Part shown: piece after piece, positions 1 through 12,144 of the stretch | Layout of the letters: every line of letters starts with the position of its first letter | How positions within the stretch are numbered: position 1 is the stretch's first letter | Assembly: GCA_963662155.1 (NCBI GenBank) | Contig: OY759265.1 | Span: forward strand, 62,209,524-62,273,523 | DNA from: Lamellibrachia columna | Lineage: Eukaryota > Annelida > Polychaeta > Sabellida > Siboglinidae | Direction: 5' to 3' | Length of the DNA stretch: 64,000 nucleotides | The notes under the pieces: generated by a model | The model's database searches: none | What the model saw: the letters and a program-made list of their open reading frames with translations, nothing else | Told to the model about the DNA's origin: nothing | Made by a program: the position numbers and the translations under genes

Positions 1-510
1 TCATTAGTTACTAGAGTGACCCAATGGTTTGGTGCTCACTTCGTTACCGGAAGGTATTGGCTTTGAACCCCACAGACGGCCCACCCAGTCACTTGGGTGC
101 AACTTGCCTACTTGCCTAGCATCTGGCGCATGGGAAGTAAATTGGAGACATGTCTCTTTTTCTGTTGTACTGCAGGTCCCTTCTACCTAGCTTCTATGCC
201 AATGGAAGTAAATGTTGAGCTGGTGGTATATTTCTAACCCACCATTTGCATTACATCATGACTTATGGACAGCTACAAATTATTAACTTTCCCCTAAATG
301 ACATGCTCAGCTACACATATTAATGATGGACCAGGACATGAACTATTAGAAGGCCCAGATAATTAGGTCAGATTCTGATTAACCTGTTGAGATGGGTCAG
401 TCAGAAACTTTATCATTTTTATTGCATGATACTTAGAGATCGGCTGTTAGAGCATCTCAGTCATCAGCATGTAGTAAATGACATTGCAAGTTGTGCTTAC
501 ACTGTTACAG
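1..510 (+). other. Left edge, upstream intron of STK11
   Basis: The first STK11 exon in view starts after the acceptor at 509-510 with one base completing a split codon, so this stretch should be the end of the preceding intron. I see no kinase N-lobe coding sequence and no recognisable repeat in it. Confidence 0.6.
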
Positions 511-3500
511 GGAGATAGGCTTGTTGAGAAATCTCAATCATCAGAATGTTATACGGCTGTATGATGTTCTGCATAATGATGAGAAACAGAAAATGTATCC
601 TTTGGAAGCATTTTATATTCTGTATTTAATATAGGCCCATGAAAAAATAAAAGTAAGTGTCCAGTGTAAAACTCCAAGGTATTCATTCCTTAGAACTGCT
701 TATATTATATGAATACATCATAATTATATACATATAAAAATGCTTGAATTCTACATTATGCCAAAATTGTTGACCGAAGAAGATCTTAATATTATATGTA
801 CATACTACTGATTGATCAATGTCTGCTAGGTTATTACTAATTAATGTCAGTTAAGTAGATGTGTTAATTAATAAAAACTAGTTGTTTTCTTCTTACTGTG
901 GTGAGATTCAGTATCAGAGACACCCATTGCAAACATGGATGGCCAAAATAAAAAAACTACTGTTACTTTGTCAGCAGCAATAATCATGATTTCAATAGGG
1001 CTTTCATCATTACAGTTGCCAAAATTTCAGATGTTTACATTTATAACCTATTTTATGAGAAGACTTCTCCATTAGTTTATTTTGTACATCACATCATGAG
1101 GCAATATTGAGTTGGTATGCGTATGTACAAGTAAAATGTTAATCACTGATTTTTTTACTGTGAACACTTGTTTTGCGCCATCTGACAGTGCTGAGGAACT
1201 CCACATAATGACCTGATCAGAAACTTATTTTTCTGTGTCCCAAAAATATTAAAGACAGCAATTGAAAACTTTATGGTTAGTTTTTACAACATCAAGGTAC
1301 GTAATCTTATTTTAGAGGTTCCACCATGATCCTGTAATTACCAGCTTTAAAACCTCCTTAACTAGGAATTTGGGAAATATAAGTAAAATAATGACTCGGT
1401 GGGAAGATTTAGTTCTATTTTGGAGCCTGTAATAGTTGTGAGGTGTGTGAGGTCTGTGTTCTTGTGTTGCCTTGACTACAGACTGCAGGTATCTAGTGGT
1501 TGAGTACTGTGTTGGTGGACTTCAGGACATGCTGGACTATGCTCCTGGCAAGAAGTTTCCCATCTGGCAAGCACACGAGTAAGGCTTGTTGGATACATTC
1601 GTGATTACATTGGCAATAATATATCATAGTAAACATTTCACATAGAACTCTGTAAATATTTAGTAAACATTTCTCATGGAATTCAGTAAACTTTTATTGA
1701 ACATTCGCATAGAACTCACAGGTGTGTCGCTGCACGGTACATTATCTATTGTGACCACCATCACTGAATTAAAATTATGTAACATTTAGCATTTATCATA
1801 GCATTTTATGACATGTAAGTCTTCTTACTTTTAGATCTGCTAAACAAAGTAATCTTTGACTGCTAAAGGGACATCTGGTCTGGGATGTCAGCAATCCCAT
1901 CTTAGTTGCTGTGCATTGTCATTACCAATATTTTCTTACATGTTGTCCATGTTCTGCAATGTATGGCTAACTGTGGTGTCGCTGGGTGTGTTCACAGTTA
2001 CTTCTTTCAGCTGTTGAAAGGTCTTGAGTACTTGCACAGTCGCAGCATTGTCCACAAGGACATCAAGCCAGGCAACCTGCTCATCGCCAATGATGAGGTT
2101 ATCAAGATCACAGATCTTGGAGTGGCGGAGGTACGCTGTCAAAACTCTTGGTAACAACTGTCTATGTTTACAGCGAAGGCCCTTGCTTCCCAGTGGTCAA
2201 TCACCTCGTGATAGACACCCGCATTTGATTTTGTACGTGGTCTTTAATGGTCTTCCACTGTATTTTAATTATCTCATAACTATATGCACCCCTCAAAATA
2301 GAATCTTGGATCTACCCAAACATACTATTACAGACATTGATAATAGTGTACTCTTCAAATGTTGAACTAATGTTATATTAATTTTTTTTACTATTCCCAA
2401 AAAATGTTACTTGTAATAATTTATAAATGAGTTAATGCTACAGGTTTTTCAAAAGACTACCAACAAGTCCAACAGATACATTATCACCTTTTGACCATTA
2501 AAATATATTTGTGATTTCATAAGACCAATTATGTAAGAGTCTTGAGACAAACCCCAACATTTTCACATCATGAGTTTTCATCAGTAATGTTTTCTTTGGA
2601 TGTTCAGCCATGTTGCTGTGTTTCTGTGAAGGTGCTGGACATTTATGCTACAAGTGACCTGTGCCGGACAAGTCAAGGGTCACCAGCCTTCCAACCCCCG
2701 GAGATAGCCAATGGGGATGAAGAGTTCTCTGGCTTCAAGGTGGACATCTGGTCAGCTGGGGTGACACTGTGAGTACCACACGGGTGTAGATGGTCAACTT
2801 GTCAGGCAACGCAAAAACCAGTAATAATAATAATAATAATAAACTTCTATAGCACCTACATCCTCAGGAACCTGAGCTCAGAGGCACAACAAACCAGAAT
2901 CTTTAAGCATGAACACGAACACACACAAGTCATCATCAGAGAGAGGGAACGTTGAGGATTTATGGTAGAAATACAACTTCAAAAAAGTCTTGATTTTTTA
3001 CCGGAAGGTAGCTATTATAATTTCTGATGATTTTAAAGTGATGAGGAGTTCGTTCCAGTGTGTTTACCCATATTAAGCTTAGTCCCAGGGAAAAGAGGTT
3101 GTAAGATAAATGATCTGAGCTGCCTGTGAATATTTGAAAGATGCAGGAGACTAGCCAAATAGGGTGGATGTTGCATAGGTGAAGCATATTATGTAAAAGT
3201 TGACAGTTTTAATATGTATCATATATTGATGTCTAAATGACATGCATGCAATTACAATATACTAATAAAAAAATACGAGAACATTATTATTGCTAAGACA
3301 AACTCACGGGAGCTGTCATTTGTAAAAAACATTGACAGTCTGTGTATAGGACTGTAGAGAGGTTTGTGCTTCCAGTAAGCTACTGTTATGCATTTGTTCA
3401 CTGGGTGGCGGAGTGCTTGATAGACCTCACAAAGCATTGGTTCCTGGGTGGCGGAGTGCTTGATAGACCTCACAAAGCATTGGTTCCTGGGTGGCGGAGT

Positions 3501-6500
3501 GCTTGATAGACCTCACAAAGCATTGGTTCCTGGGTGGCGGAGTGCTTGATAGACCTCACAAAGCATTTGTTCACTGTGTGGCGGAGTGCTTGATAGACTT
3601 CACAAAGCATTGGTTCCTGGGTGGCGGAGTGCTTGATAGACTTCACAAAGCATTGGTTCCTGGGTGGCGGAGTGCTTGATAGACCTCACAAAGCATTGGT
3701 TCCTGGGTGGCAGAGTGCTTGATAGACCTCACAATTCATAAAAATACAATGTCTTTGTCCCAAATTACAGTGGCATTGAATTCTTCCAAACAGTCTGATC
3801 TGTCAACTGAGCAGAAGTGTGTGTATGCTTGACAACAACTCCTTTTACGATATTATAAGCAACTGACACTTTTTGATGTGATTTTATGAAAACTAAATCA
3901 TCAGCCTTGTCGTGTTGCATTTTTTATTATAGGTATTATCAGATATGCGTTGTGAAGAAAATATCATATATTGCATGTTAGAATCCCCCCTCAGTTCATT
4001 GAGCCCATCGTGAATCAGGTTCATTGTTGTACATGTCTTTAGTGTGTGAATAGTTTAAGTACGCAGTCAGTTTAATAAAAAAGTGCATACTCAGGTTATT
4101 TGCAAGTCATATTTTATGGAGGTGGAGCCATTTACTATTTTTTTACTGATGTTTGACCATATCCAGTTTGCTCAAACAAGCTGCATTTCATAGTGGATGT
4201 TAGATAGGTTCAGCTGTAGAATGACTCATTGCAATGGCAGAAGACACAAGCATTCCATGTCAGGCAACTATTCTCAAACTTTCATTATCTTTATGTTTTT
4301 GCTGCAGCTACAACTTCACAACTGGGAAGTATCCATTTGAGGGTGACAATATCTTCCGACTGTTTGAGAACATAGCCAGTGGTCACTACACAATACCAAG
4401 TGAAATGGAAAGCTCGCTGACCGAGTTGATAAGACGTAGGTAGATTTGCAAGTACCAGTGGACATGTGTATATATGTACGTATGTGCCTAAACACTTGTG
4501 CATACCAGTGTTGGTTGTTTTTTGATGAAAATCCATGGAATTTGACATGTAAAAATATTTTTTGACAGATACAATATAAACTACATACTTCATGGAAAAC
4601 TGGCATACATGTTGCATATACACAGCAATATGTATACAGATATGTGCGCTGGGTTCAAAAGTAACATATGGGACAAATTAAATTACGTATTTTCCAGTAA
4701 TTTGACTAACGGACAAGTCTATTATAATAAAGATTTTCTCTCTTTTCTGAGTCTTTGAAGTAGTTTGTCAGTTTGTGCACAGGTGTGTCTAGTTCCAAGA
4801 AACACGTCGACCAAGACAGCAGGTGGGAAGTACAAATGATTCAGCGTACATCCACACATAGCGTGGAATAAACTAAAAAATCCACATTTTAACGGACTTA
4901 TCTGCCAGGGGAACTGTAGTACTACTACCAACCCTGGCTAACGAGGATGCTTCATTATTAAGGGTGTAACGATAGATCAGTCTATTGATGTATTGCGATA
5001 GTCGATGTGGTAATGCAATACTATTGATAGTAAATTAAACTATCAATAATCATCGTTGATAGTACAGTGAACTATCGATAGTACAATGAACTATCTATAG
5101 TACAGTTGTTTAGGTCAGCCAAGTGGCATACCTACGATGCTGACATTTTCGCATTGTACTGAGATTCAGTGGAAACATGACAAATTTTATAGATCCACAT
5201 CCATCGCAGTCCCTGTCAGATTGTGCATCCGCCTTATTATGTGAGATGTAGCTAGCTTCACTCAAATTAGTATGTATGCCTATTACCTTTAGCTTCTATG
5301 ACATTATTGTGATTTAACAAGATTTGCCATCCAAGCCAAAGACCCAGATGGCAAGTGGACAAGGAAGCCATTGGCTTATCGAGAGTCCAACAGTTCATCT
5401 ACTTATAGCCCGCCCTCCTGAGATATGTATCAACCTTGTTTTTAAACATATTCACGCTGCTAGCAGTTACACAATCTGTAGACAATTTGTTCCATTCATT
5501 TATTGTCCTCTGTGAGAACGAGTGCTTCCTGATGTCCAATCTACATTGATCCTTTACTAATTTTACCTCATGTCCTCTAGTTCTGCTATCCTTCTTGAGT
5601 GAGAAAAACATATTTCTATCAATATTTTCATACCCATTCAATATCTTAAAAACTTCAATCTGATCTCCTCTTAACCTCCTTGTCTCTAGAGTTGTTAAAC
5701 CACATTCTTTCAGGCGTTCTTCATAACTAAGGTCTCTCAGTTCTGGAATCATTTTAGTTGCTCTCCTTTGTATGCGTTCAAGCGTATCTATATCCTTCTT
5801 ACGATATGGTCTCCATGCTTGTATACAGTATTCTAAATGAGGTCTAACTATTGCTTTATAAAGAGGTATAATTAACTTTTTTCCCTTGTATGTTATGTTT
5901 CTTCTAATCAATCCAAGAATTTGATTACCCTTTGAAGCTGCAATACCACACTGCTCTGAAACTTTCATATCAGCGCTTATTGTAACTCCTAAGTCCTTTT
6001 CTTTTACAGTAGTACCCAGAACAGTATCTCCCATTTTATAGTTTACATTCAAGTTCCTATGTCCTGTATGTAGGCATTTGCATTTCCCAAAATTGAACAA
6101 CATCTGCCATTTCTCAGACCATTTCACTAATCTGTCTAGATCGTTTTGTAAATGTTGTTTATCACCATCAGTATTAACCTTTCTAAACAGTTTTGTGTCA
6201 TCCGCAAATTTCAGTACGTTACTTGTTATACTGTCGTCCAAGTCATTGATGTCGTCCTAATACTGATCCTTGAGGTACCCCACTCAAAACCGATTTCCAA
6301 TTTGAAACTTCTCCATCTACTACAACTCGTTGTCTTCTGTCAGTCAGCCATTGTTCTATCCAGTCAGTTATGCTATCCCCGATACCATGGGCTTTTAATT
6401 TAAGTAGTAATCTTTGATGTGGCACTTTGTCAAAAGCTCTCTGAAAATCTAAGTAGATAATATCTACTGGCGATCCCACGTCTATCCACTTAGTGATTTC

Positions 6501-9413
6501 TTCCAAAAAACATAACATATTTGTTAAGCATGACCTCGCTTTAAGGAATCCATGTTGAGATGAATTTAATAATTTATGCTTAACGAGGAATTCCACCATA
6601 TGGTCTTTAATTAACCTTTCTAATAATTTACAAATCACTGATAGTTGTGAAACTTTTGCGTATCGCAATAGTAAGACTGCCTCCGATAGTCACTAGTTAT
6701 TATATTATTCTATCAACTTGATGAATATTTTAATGAACACAAGACAAGTTTACTGAATGATAATAATTGCGTGCCTTTTGCAGGTTGGTTAGGTAGAGCT
6801 AAGCCATCTCCCACAAAAAGAAAAACTTGGAAAACTGTTGCTCAAGTGAAGAGAGAATGTGTACTGTAAATGGAAGGTGTTGTTGCATCGACACATTTAA
6901 ATTTGTTTGTTTATTCATGGAGTCACAGCAGATGAGAAAAGAATTGACAGGAGCGTTTGTTAGTCTCAGGCATTAACTCAAAACTACCTTTCTAACCACA
7001 TGTTTGCATTCGGTCAGTAAAACATATTTAGTATACAGTAAAACTTGTTTATAATGGACGCGCACCCTGGGACATTTGTCCAGTTGATCTGTGAAATGGT
7101 TACATTGGCACTCGCCAGTGGCGGCAATGTACTACAAAATGAATTGTCTATATCAACTTATGCAATCGATGGTGTCAATGTAACCATTGTCCGTTGATTA
7201 CCACTCACTGACAGAACCCATGTGACTGAAGTCACAACTAACTGTCTCAGCCAGTTTTGTGACTTTTTTGTTGTCATTTGCATTATCACAAACACAAACT
7301 TTTACCATTATGGAAGTACCATTTCTACTGAAAATTATACTCCTTATAACCACCGAACCTGAAAACCCTATTCAGGTGCAGTATTTATGTTTGTCTTCCA
7401 CATTGGACAGGTTAGTGCTATACTCGTTGCAATGCCTGTGGGCTGTGGCAAGTGTTCGGGACTGCATCATTTATCCATTTTGGACAGTTGTTCATTAATA
7501 CAAAGTTTATTTGACTACTTTTTCATTAACAGCAGTTACATTTTTACTTTGATGGAGGGAGAATAAACCTTTCAAACTGAACTTGAAGTTAAGCCATAAG
7601 CTGTTGCTCAGCACAGTTTGTCATTATTGGATGCTGATACGACTATTACACAACAATCATTGCTGCTGGTAATAATAACAGTAATATATTTATTCATACT
7701 ACAATATGTACAATTCAGTTAAAAAAATGTCTCTGTGTACATAAAACAGAGTAATAAGACAACTCGTCTTTGATTAAAAAAGAAGTGCTACACATTCTCT
7801 ATATTATACAACATATACTTTGCAAATGAAACTTTGTTTAATAGTTTCTCATACAGCCCTTCATGGTGGTGGTTTTGAATGAGATCATAAAAATAATAGT
7901 GTTCATATTACAAAAGGTTGTGGCATCAAGTTTGAATTGTGACAGTATGTAATTGAAACTTTTAGACATGTGAACCACTATCATGAAAAGCTAGATAAGA
8001 GAGCACGTTCAAACTGGTGTTACTGCTTTTTAGGCAACCCTGCATAGAACGCACCATTCAATTTATAATGTGAATTTGAATCGGGAGACATTCTGCTAAA
8101 AGTCGCACCATATTATAATGGATGCAACCAGGTACACTAAAAAGTTTCCTGATACCCCTGCACCATGTAGTATAAACCTCATCTACATATTTATCTTGCA
8201 AGTAATGTTTGTCTTCTTGTATCTTGTACTTCCAGATCTCTTAGAATATAATCCGTCAAAGAGACCTACGATCAAACAGATCAGAGAATACAGGTAATTA
8301 CACTTGTATAAAAGTCCGTGTCATATATACTCTTCCCACACTCTTCCCTCTTCAGTAACTTGGTATAGCTGACAGCTTACGTATCTCGATAAGGAAGACA
8401 AATGTTTGGTTTGGAAGTACAGAAAAGTTATATTATATATTAATTTGGCATGTACATCTGTTTGTTCAATAATAAAGTGTAAGTACTGTTCTGTTTTTCT
8501 GATCCCAGAATGTTCTCCTAGATGGGTACATTTAAGTTGTTATGTCAGTGGACCAATTATCAACTGGTACTGAATCTACTGATATTTGCAGGGTTTTGAA
8601 ATAGAAGCTGCAAAATTGATAGCAACTGCATGAGTGGGACTGTCATTTTAGAAAACGCAAACTTCACATTACTTCTGCAGCTATCGTTATTATAATATTT
8701 ATGATTGGAATACAAGTTTGTGTCATCGTAGTTGTAGCAAGATGAGTGTATGTGGAGACATTGATATACATTTGTATAAGTTGTTGTAGCTGGATGAAGC
8801 GGAAATATCCCCAGACGACAGAGCGCGTACCATCACCACCAGTCAACGACATGTTAGACGCAAACCATCGCATGAGTGTCTTGCCGTACCTTGAAGAACT
8901 GCATCGCACAGAGGACATAGACGAGGTGGAGAGTGAAGGTTTGTGGATGCTCTACAAGTCATGCAAGTAGACTACAGGTCACAAATGTGGTCTGTGAGGT
9001 CATACAAGTAGTCTGTGTAGGTCAAGCAAGTAGTCTGTGCAGGTAATGCAAGTAGTCTGTTGGGTTTGTTGGCAGCAGCTAATGCAGCGCCCGTGTGGGT
9101 TTTTGTACATCAAGACCATTGCTTCTGTGAGTGCACAACTGTTTTTTCCATTCCCCTGTGGGATCTTCTACTTCCCCTGGCATAGACACCAGGCAGAAGG
9201 GACCAATGGTTTTAGTGGCCCTTCCAAAAGACAGGCAAAGTGGGGTGAACGAAGTAGCCCAAGTTTCAACAAAAAAACTTCTGTCACGTATGTGCATTGA
9301 CTGTTGTAGATGAGAAGGTGCCCCAGAAGCATCAGCTCCTACCGCCCTCCCCCTCGGTAGCAAAGAAGGCAGCAGTACAGAAATCAAAGAGGTCAGCGTG
9401 TCGACAATCCTGA
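511..9413 (+). CDS. STK11: Serine/threonine kinase STK11 (LKB1), 5'-partial, eight exons
   Basis: Exons: 511-594, 1489-1578, 1998-2130, 2632-2768, 4308-4435, 8236-8293, 8790-8938, 9310-9413 (stop TGA 9411-9413). All junctions are GT-AG and the frame is continuous, giving 293 residues from the C-helix strand ([16 protein letters not shown]) to the stop. LKB1 hallmarks: catalytic loop [11 protein letters not shown] with HKD, DLG instead of DFG (ITDLGVAE), activation segment [16 protein letters not shown], then [15 protein letters not shown]. The tail ends SKRSACRQS, a basic-site serine next to a CaaX-type cysteine, as in known LKB1. LKB1 is the master kinase that phosphorylates AMPK-family kinases with STRAD and MO25. 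The glycine loop and catalytic lysine exon lie left of the window. Sizes of the first six exons equal those of human STK11 exons 2-7. The C-tail after the kinase domain is shorter than in mammals. Confidence 0.96.
595..2631 (+). other. STK11 introns, no other feature seen
   Basis: Introns 595-1488, 1579-1997 and 2131-2631 separate four STK11 exons. They are AT-rich, and I recognise no gene or repeat element in them. Confidence 0.6.
2820..2900 (+). repeat. TAA microsatellite plus short SINE-like tail
   Basis: About eight TAA/ATA units (2822-2843) run into a 'ttctatagcaccta ... gagctcagaggcac' stretch. This layout resembles the A-rich tail and 'tatagcgc ... gctcaaagcgc' body of the SINE copies near 27.2 and 47.4 kb, but it is short and diverged, so the assignment is tentative. 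Confidence 0.35.
3391..3734 (+). repeat. 43-bp minisatellite in an STK11 intron
   Basis: About eight near-identical direct units of 43 bp (core 'gtggcggagtgcttgataga') lie in the intron 2769-4307. Unit differences are single substitutions such as 'gacctc/gacttc'. Open frames across it on both strands are artefacts of repetition. Confidence 0.9.
4436..5316 (+). other. STK11 intron before the LINE insertion
   Basis: No gene seen. From about 4962 a 'gggtgtaacgat' start is followed by many overlapping copies and inversions of ACTATCGATAGT-like sequence up to 5105, which looks like the subterminal region of a small DNA transposon. Its partner end is not clear; similar 'gcgtatcgcaatag' sequence reappears at about 6657 on the far side of the LINE. 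Confidence 0.35.
5317..6690 (-). mobile_element. Non-LTR retrotransposon (CR1/Jockey type), 5'-truncated RT copy
   Basis: Two minus-strand frames carry reverse transcriptase: 6668-6243 with [20 protein letters not shown] and GVPQGSVLG, and 6241-5399 with the catalytic FADDTK motif, then the RT-tail motifs [39 protein letters not shown] and [12 protein letters not shown], ending LRRAGYK-stop. The frame change after GSVLG comes with loss of the usual 'LFLIYIND' stretch, so the copy is inactive. The 3' end (5317-5400) carries a conserved UTR and finishes in a GATTTAACAA-type short tandem. It sits in the STK11 intron 4436-8235, antisense to the gene. No endonuclease domain is present. Confidence 0.92.
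6691..8235 (+). other. Rest of STK11 intron
   Basis: About 1.5 kb of AT-rich intron up to the acceptor at 8234-8235. No gene, array or recognisable element seen. Confidence 0.5.
8939..9309 (+). other. Last STK11 intron with short CAAGTAGTCTGT repeats
   Basis: The intron between the last two coding exons starts at GTTTGT. Between 8958 and 9062 it carries about five loosely repeated 'gcaagtagtctgt' / 'ggtcatacaagtag' units of some 22 bp. The remainder is unremarkable. Confidence 0.5.
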
Positions 9414-9795
9414 TGCTGGCTGGGTCTAGCTGGTATCCCATCGCTGCATCATCAGATTCGCATCAGTTCATTGTCTCCTGTCATGTCAGTGTCACCAGAA
9501 AGTGACAAACATGTTTGGTATGAGTTGGTTGCTGTTCCTCCTGTGATAGGACACGCTATCATGTTTTGCCTGGGTTATAGTATTACGTGTGCACTTGGCT
9601 GAGTTGTGTATTGCCTGCAAAGAATGAAGAAATCTTACCCAGTGGCTGTTCTTAATTAAGTATTCTCATCAGGAAGTTTTAGATACTTTCTCAGCAGGTT
9701 CCTTTGACAGTTTCTTTGTTTGTTATATTTTTATGCATTTCTGAAAACTGCCCAAAGATGTTGCATAAATAAATAAATCAAAGAAGACTTTCAAT
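9414..9795 (+). promoter_or_regulatory. STK11: STK11 3' UTR with polyadenylation signals
   Basis: After the TGA the sequence has no further coding similarity. Overlapping AATAAA hexamers at 9768-9773 and 9772-9777 are the first strong poly(A) signals, which would give a 3' UTR of about 380 nt. This is inferred from the hexamers only. Confidence 0.55.
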
Positions 9796-10303
9796 ATTAA
9801 CAACATGTTAGTGGCATTCATTTGCACTATGTGTATAATAATTTGGTAGATCAATTCCCAATCTGACATTGTGATGATAAGTTATGTGATTTATGCATAC
9901 AGCTGTGACCTAACGGGAATGGAGAGATGCAGCGATATAGGGTTCATGATGTATAGACACAAATGTTAATTTAGGTCGACTGTTATCGCGAACTTTCGAT
10001 TCGGTAGTTTTTTACATGCGATCCGGTAACCAAAGATTGTCTTGTATTATATTTTAAGTAGTTATTTCAAGTAGATAGTTACAAGTTGCGGTTTATTTGA
10101 AGGTTTGAAGGTGACTTGTGCCTCCGATGTTTTGACTGTGTTGAGTAATACAACTGGCACAACATGTATTAGACTGCTCAGCTGTGTGATAATTAATATC
10201 TTCAACTAGCAAACTCAAGCAGGATTATGTATATGTAAAGCCCACAATTCTGATGATTTCATCAGAACATATTCACACATGTAGACAAATAAAACCTGTG
10301 CTG
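9796..10303. other. Intergenic, nothing recognised
   Basis: Between the STK11 poly(A) signals and the first intergenic minisatellite. No gene-like frame or known repeat motif seen. Confidence 0.5.
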
Positions 10304-10374
10304 GTTTCCATGCTCACAGGTTCATGGTTTCCATGCTCACAGGTTCATGGTTTCCATGCTCACAGGTTCATGGT
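10304..10374 (+). repeat. 23-bp short tandem repeat
   Basis: Three direct copies of a 23-bp unit with core 'ttccatgctcacaggttcat'. Confidence 0.85.
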
Positions 10375-10728
10375 TGTAGTGACTAGTTAGTGGTAAACCA
10401 TTACTTACTATAAATGAAATGCAAAAATATTGTTTTGCAGCTGATGTGCACCTAATCTTGCATCACATAATTACTGATCACTAACAAGATACTGTTCACT
10501 GTACAAAATGTCAGCACGTCCAGTATACAGGCATGGGCCTAGGCTTTATAGGACTTGATTCTGTGTATTAAAGGAGATAGTACAGATCTTTAGACAATAG
10601 TGTACAGTTTGATGTAATATTGCTACATTTACATACACAGGTTTAATTAAAAGTAAGACATACCCACTGGATGTCCCATTGTTCTTGCGAGTGCAGTTTT
10701 CTAAATGAACGTCTTGTTCAATTCTGAA

Positions 10729-11092
10729 CACCTTGCCAGTGATAGACACTAAACTTACATGGCTGGCTGGCTGGCAACGCTGGATGTGTGAACACCTTGC
10801 CAGTGATAGACACTAAACTTACATGGCTGGCTGGCAACGCTGGGTGTGTGAACACCTTGCCAGTGATAGACACTAAACTTACATGGCTGGCAGGCAACGC
10901 TGGGTGTGTGAACACCTTGCCAGTGATAGACACAAAACTTACATGGCTGGCTGGCAACGCTGGATGTGTGAACACCTTGCCAGTGATAGACACTAAACTT
11001 ACATGGCTGGCAGGCAACGCTGGATGTGTGAACACCTTGCCAGTGATAGACACAAAACTTACATGGCTGGCTGGCAACGCTGGATGTGTGAA
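10729..11092 (+). repeat. 60-bp minisatellite
   Basis: Six direct copies of an exact 60-bp unit (core 'gaacaccttgccagtgatag'). Because 60 is a multiple of three, all frames stay open and give repeated pseudo-proteins on both strands, for example 20-residue units with LPVIDTKLTWLAGNAG. There is no sign of real coding. Confidence 0.93.
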
Positions 11093-12144
11093 ACAGCAGC
11101 AGCTGACTTCCCATCGACTGTACATACATAGGTTTGCATTGATTTAAATATTATTTATTGATCCATAAATAATTTGTTCAAGTTGGCATACAATAAATCT
11201 GGTTCTTGGTATATTACCAAACAAGTTTTAGCAAATGAATTGTGGCAAAGACGGTTAACAAACACTTAGGTTGTGTGAAGAATAAGTAGCTTTGGCAGTA
11301 TTTAAATGAGACGAGGACATGATACTCATCCGACCTGCCACATCATATGCATTTCTCGCATTAAATCACGTTCTTAAAATACCGACATAAACTAGTAAAT
11401 TATTTTTGAAGCAGGTATATTTTGTGGCCTGATAGATGGCGAAAAATGTACGGATTTCAACAAAAAAAAGTGGCAGGTCTAGGTTTGACTCACTAACCCT
11501 CTAGCATATTCAATGCGACACAGTGGTGCCCTATCATGGGCGACACAGTGCTGCTCTCTGTTGATGCACTTGTTGATAGTATCGCTGATATCTTGCACAT
11601 TATTGCTGTTTCGTTACATTTTGTTGTAGTGTTGGCAGCTGTATATAAAGTTTAAATAGCACACCTTTGTTCAATGAATGAACAAGGGCCATGTAAATCT
11701 TAACAATAAAGTGTGCCTAATGTACTGTTGATGTCAAGTTTGTTAATGTTTTTGGTCCACAGTAATCAAGTTACCATCAATGAGTAGTTATTTTCATGAA
11801 ATTGTTTCCATTTCTCCCAAATAATTCTTATGGTCTGCACCAAGTCATAAACAATCTTAAATGAGATTGTTGAAAAGAATTTTCAAAAAGGGTCTCAAAT
11901 TTTATTTCACCTGACTAGGTGTAATGTTTTTCTGTGTGTGGGAAGTACTACTTATGTCCTTCTTTAGTCACATGATACAGTATGATCACCAAATGATACA
12001 GTATGATCACCAAATGATACAGTATGATCACCAAATAAATGAGTCACTCCTGGAGGTTGTTTGCATGACATTTTTATTGAGTTATGGGAAATGTAAATTT
12101 TTTAAGTATTGGGGTCAAAAATGTCTTGAACATGATCAGGCCAA
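11093..12144. other. Intergenic stretch with a 21-bp triplet repeat
   Basis: Mostly unique AT-rich DNA. At 11971-12032 there are three copies of a 21-bp unit 'atgatacagtatgatcacca'. A TTTATT at 12073-12078 (AATAAA on the minus strand) is the first canonical poly(A) hexamer found downstream of the ASNSD1 stop codon. Confidence 0.5.
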
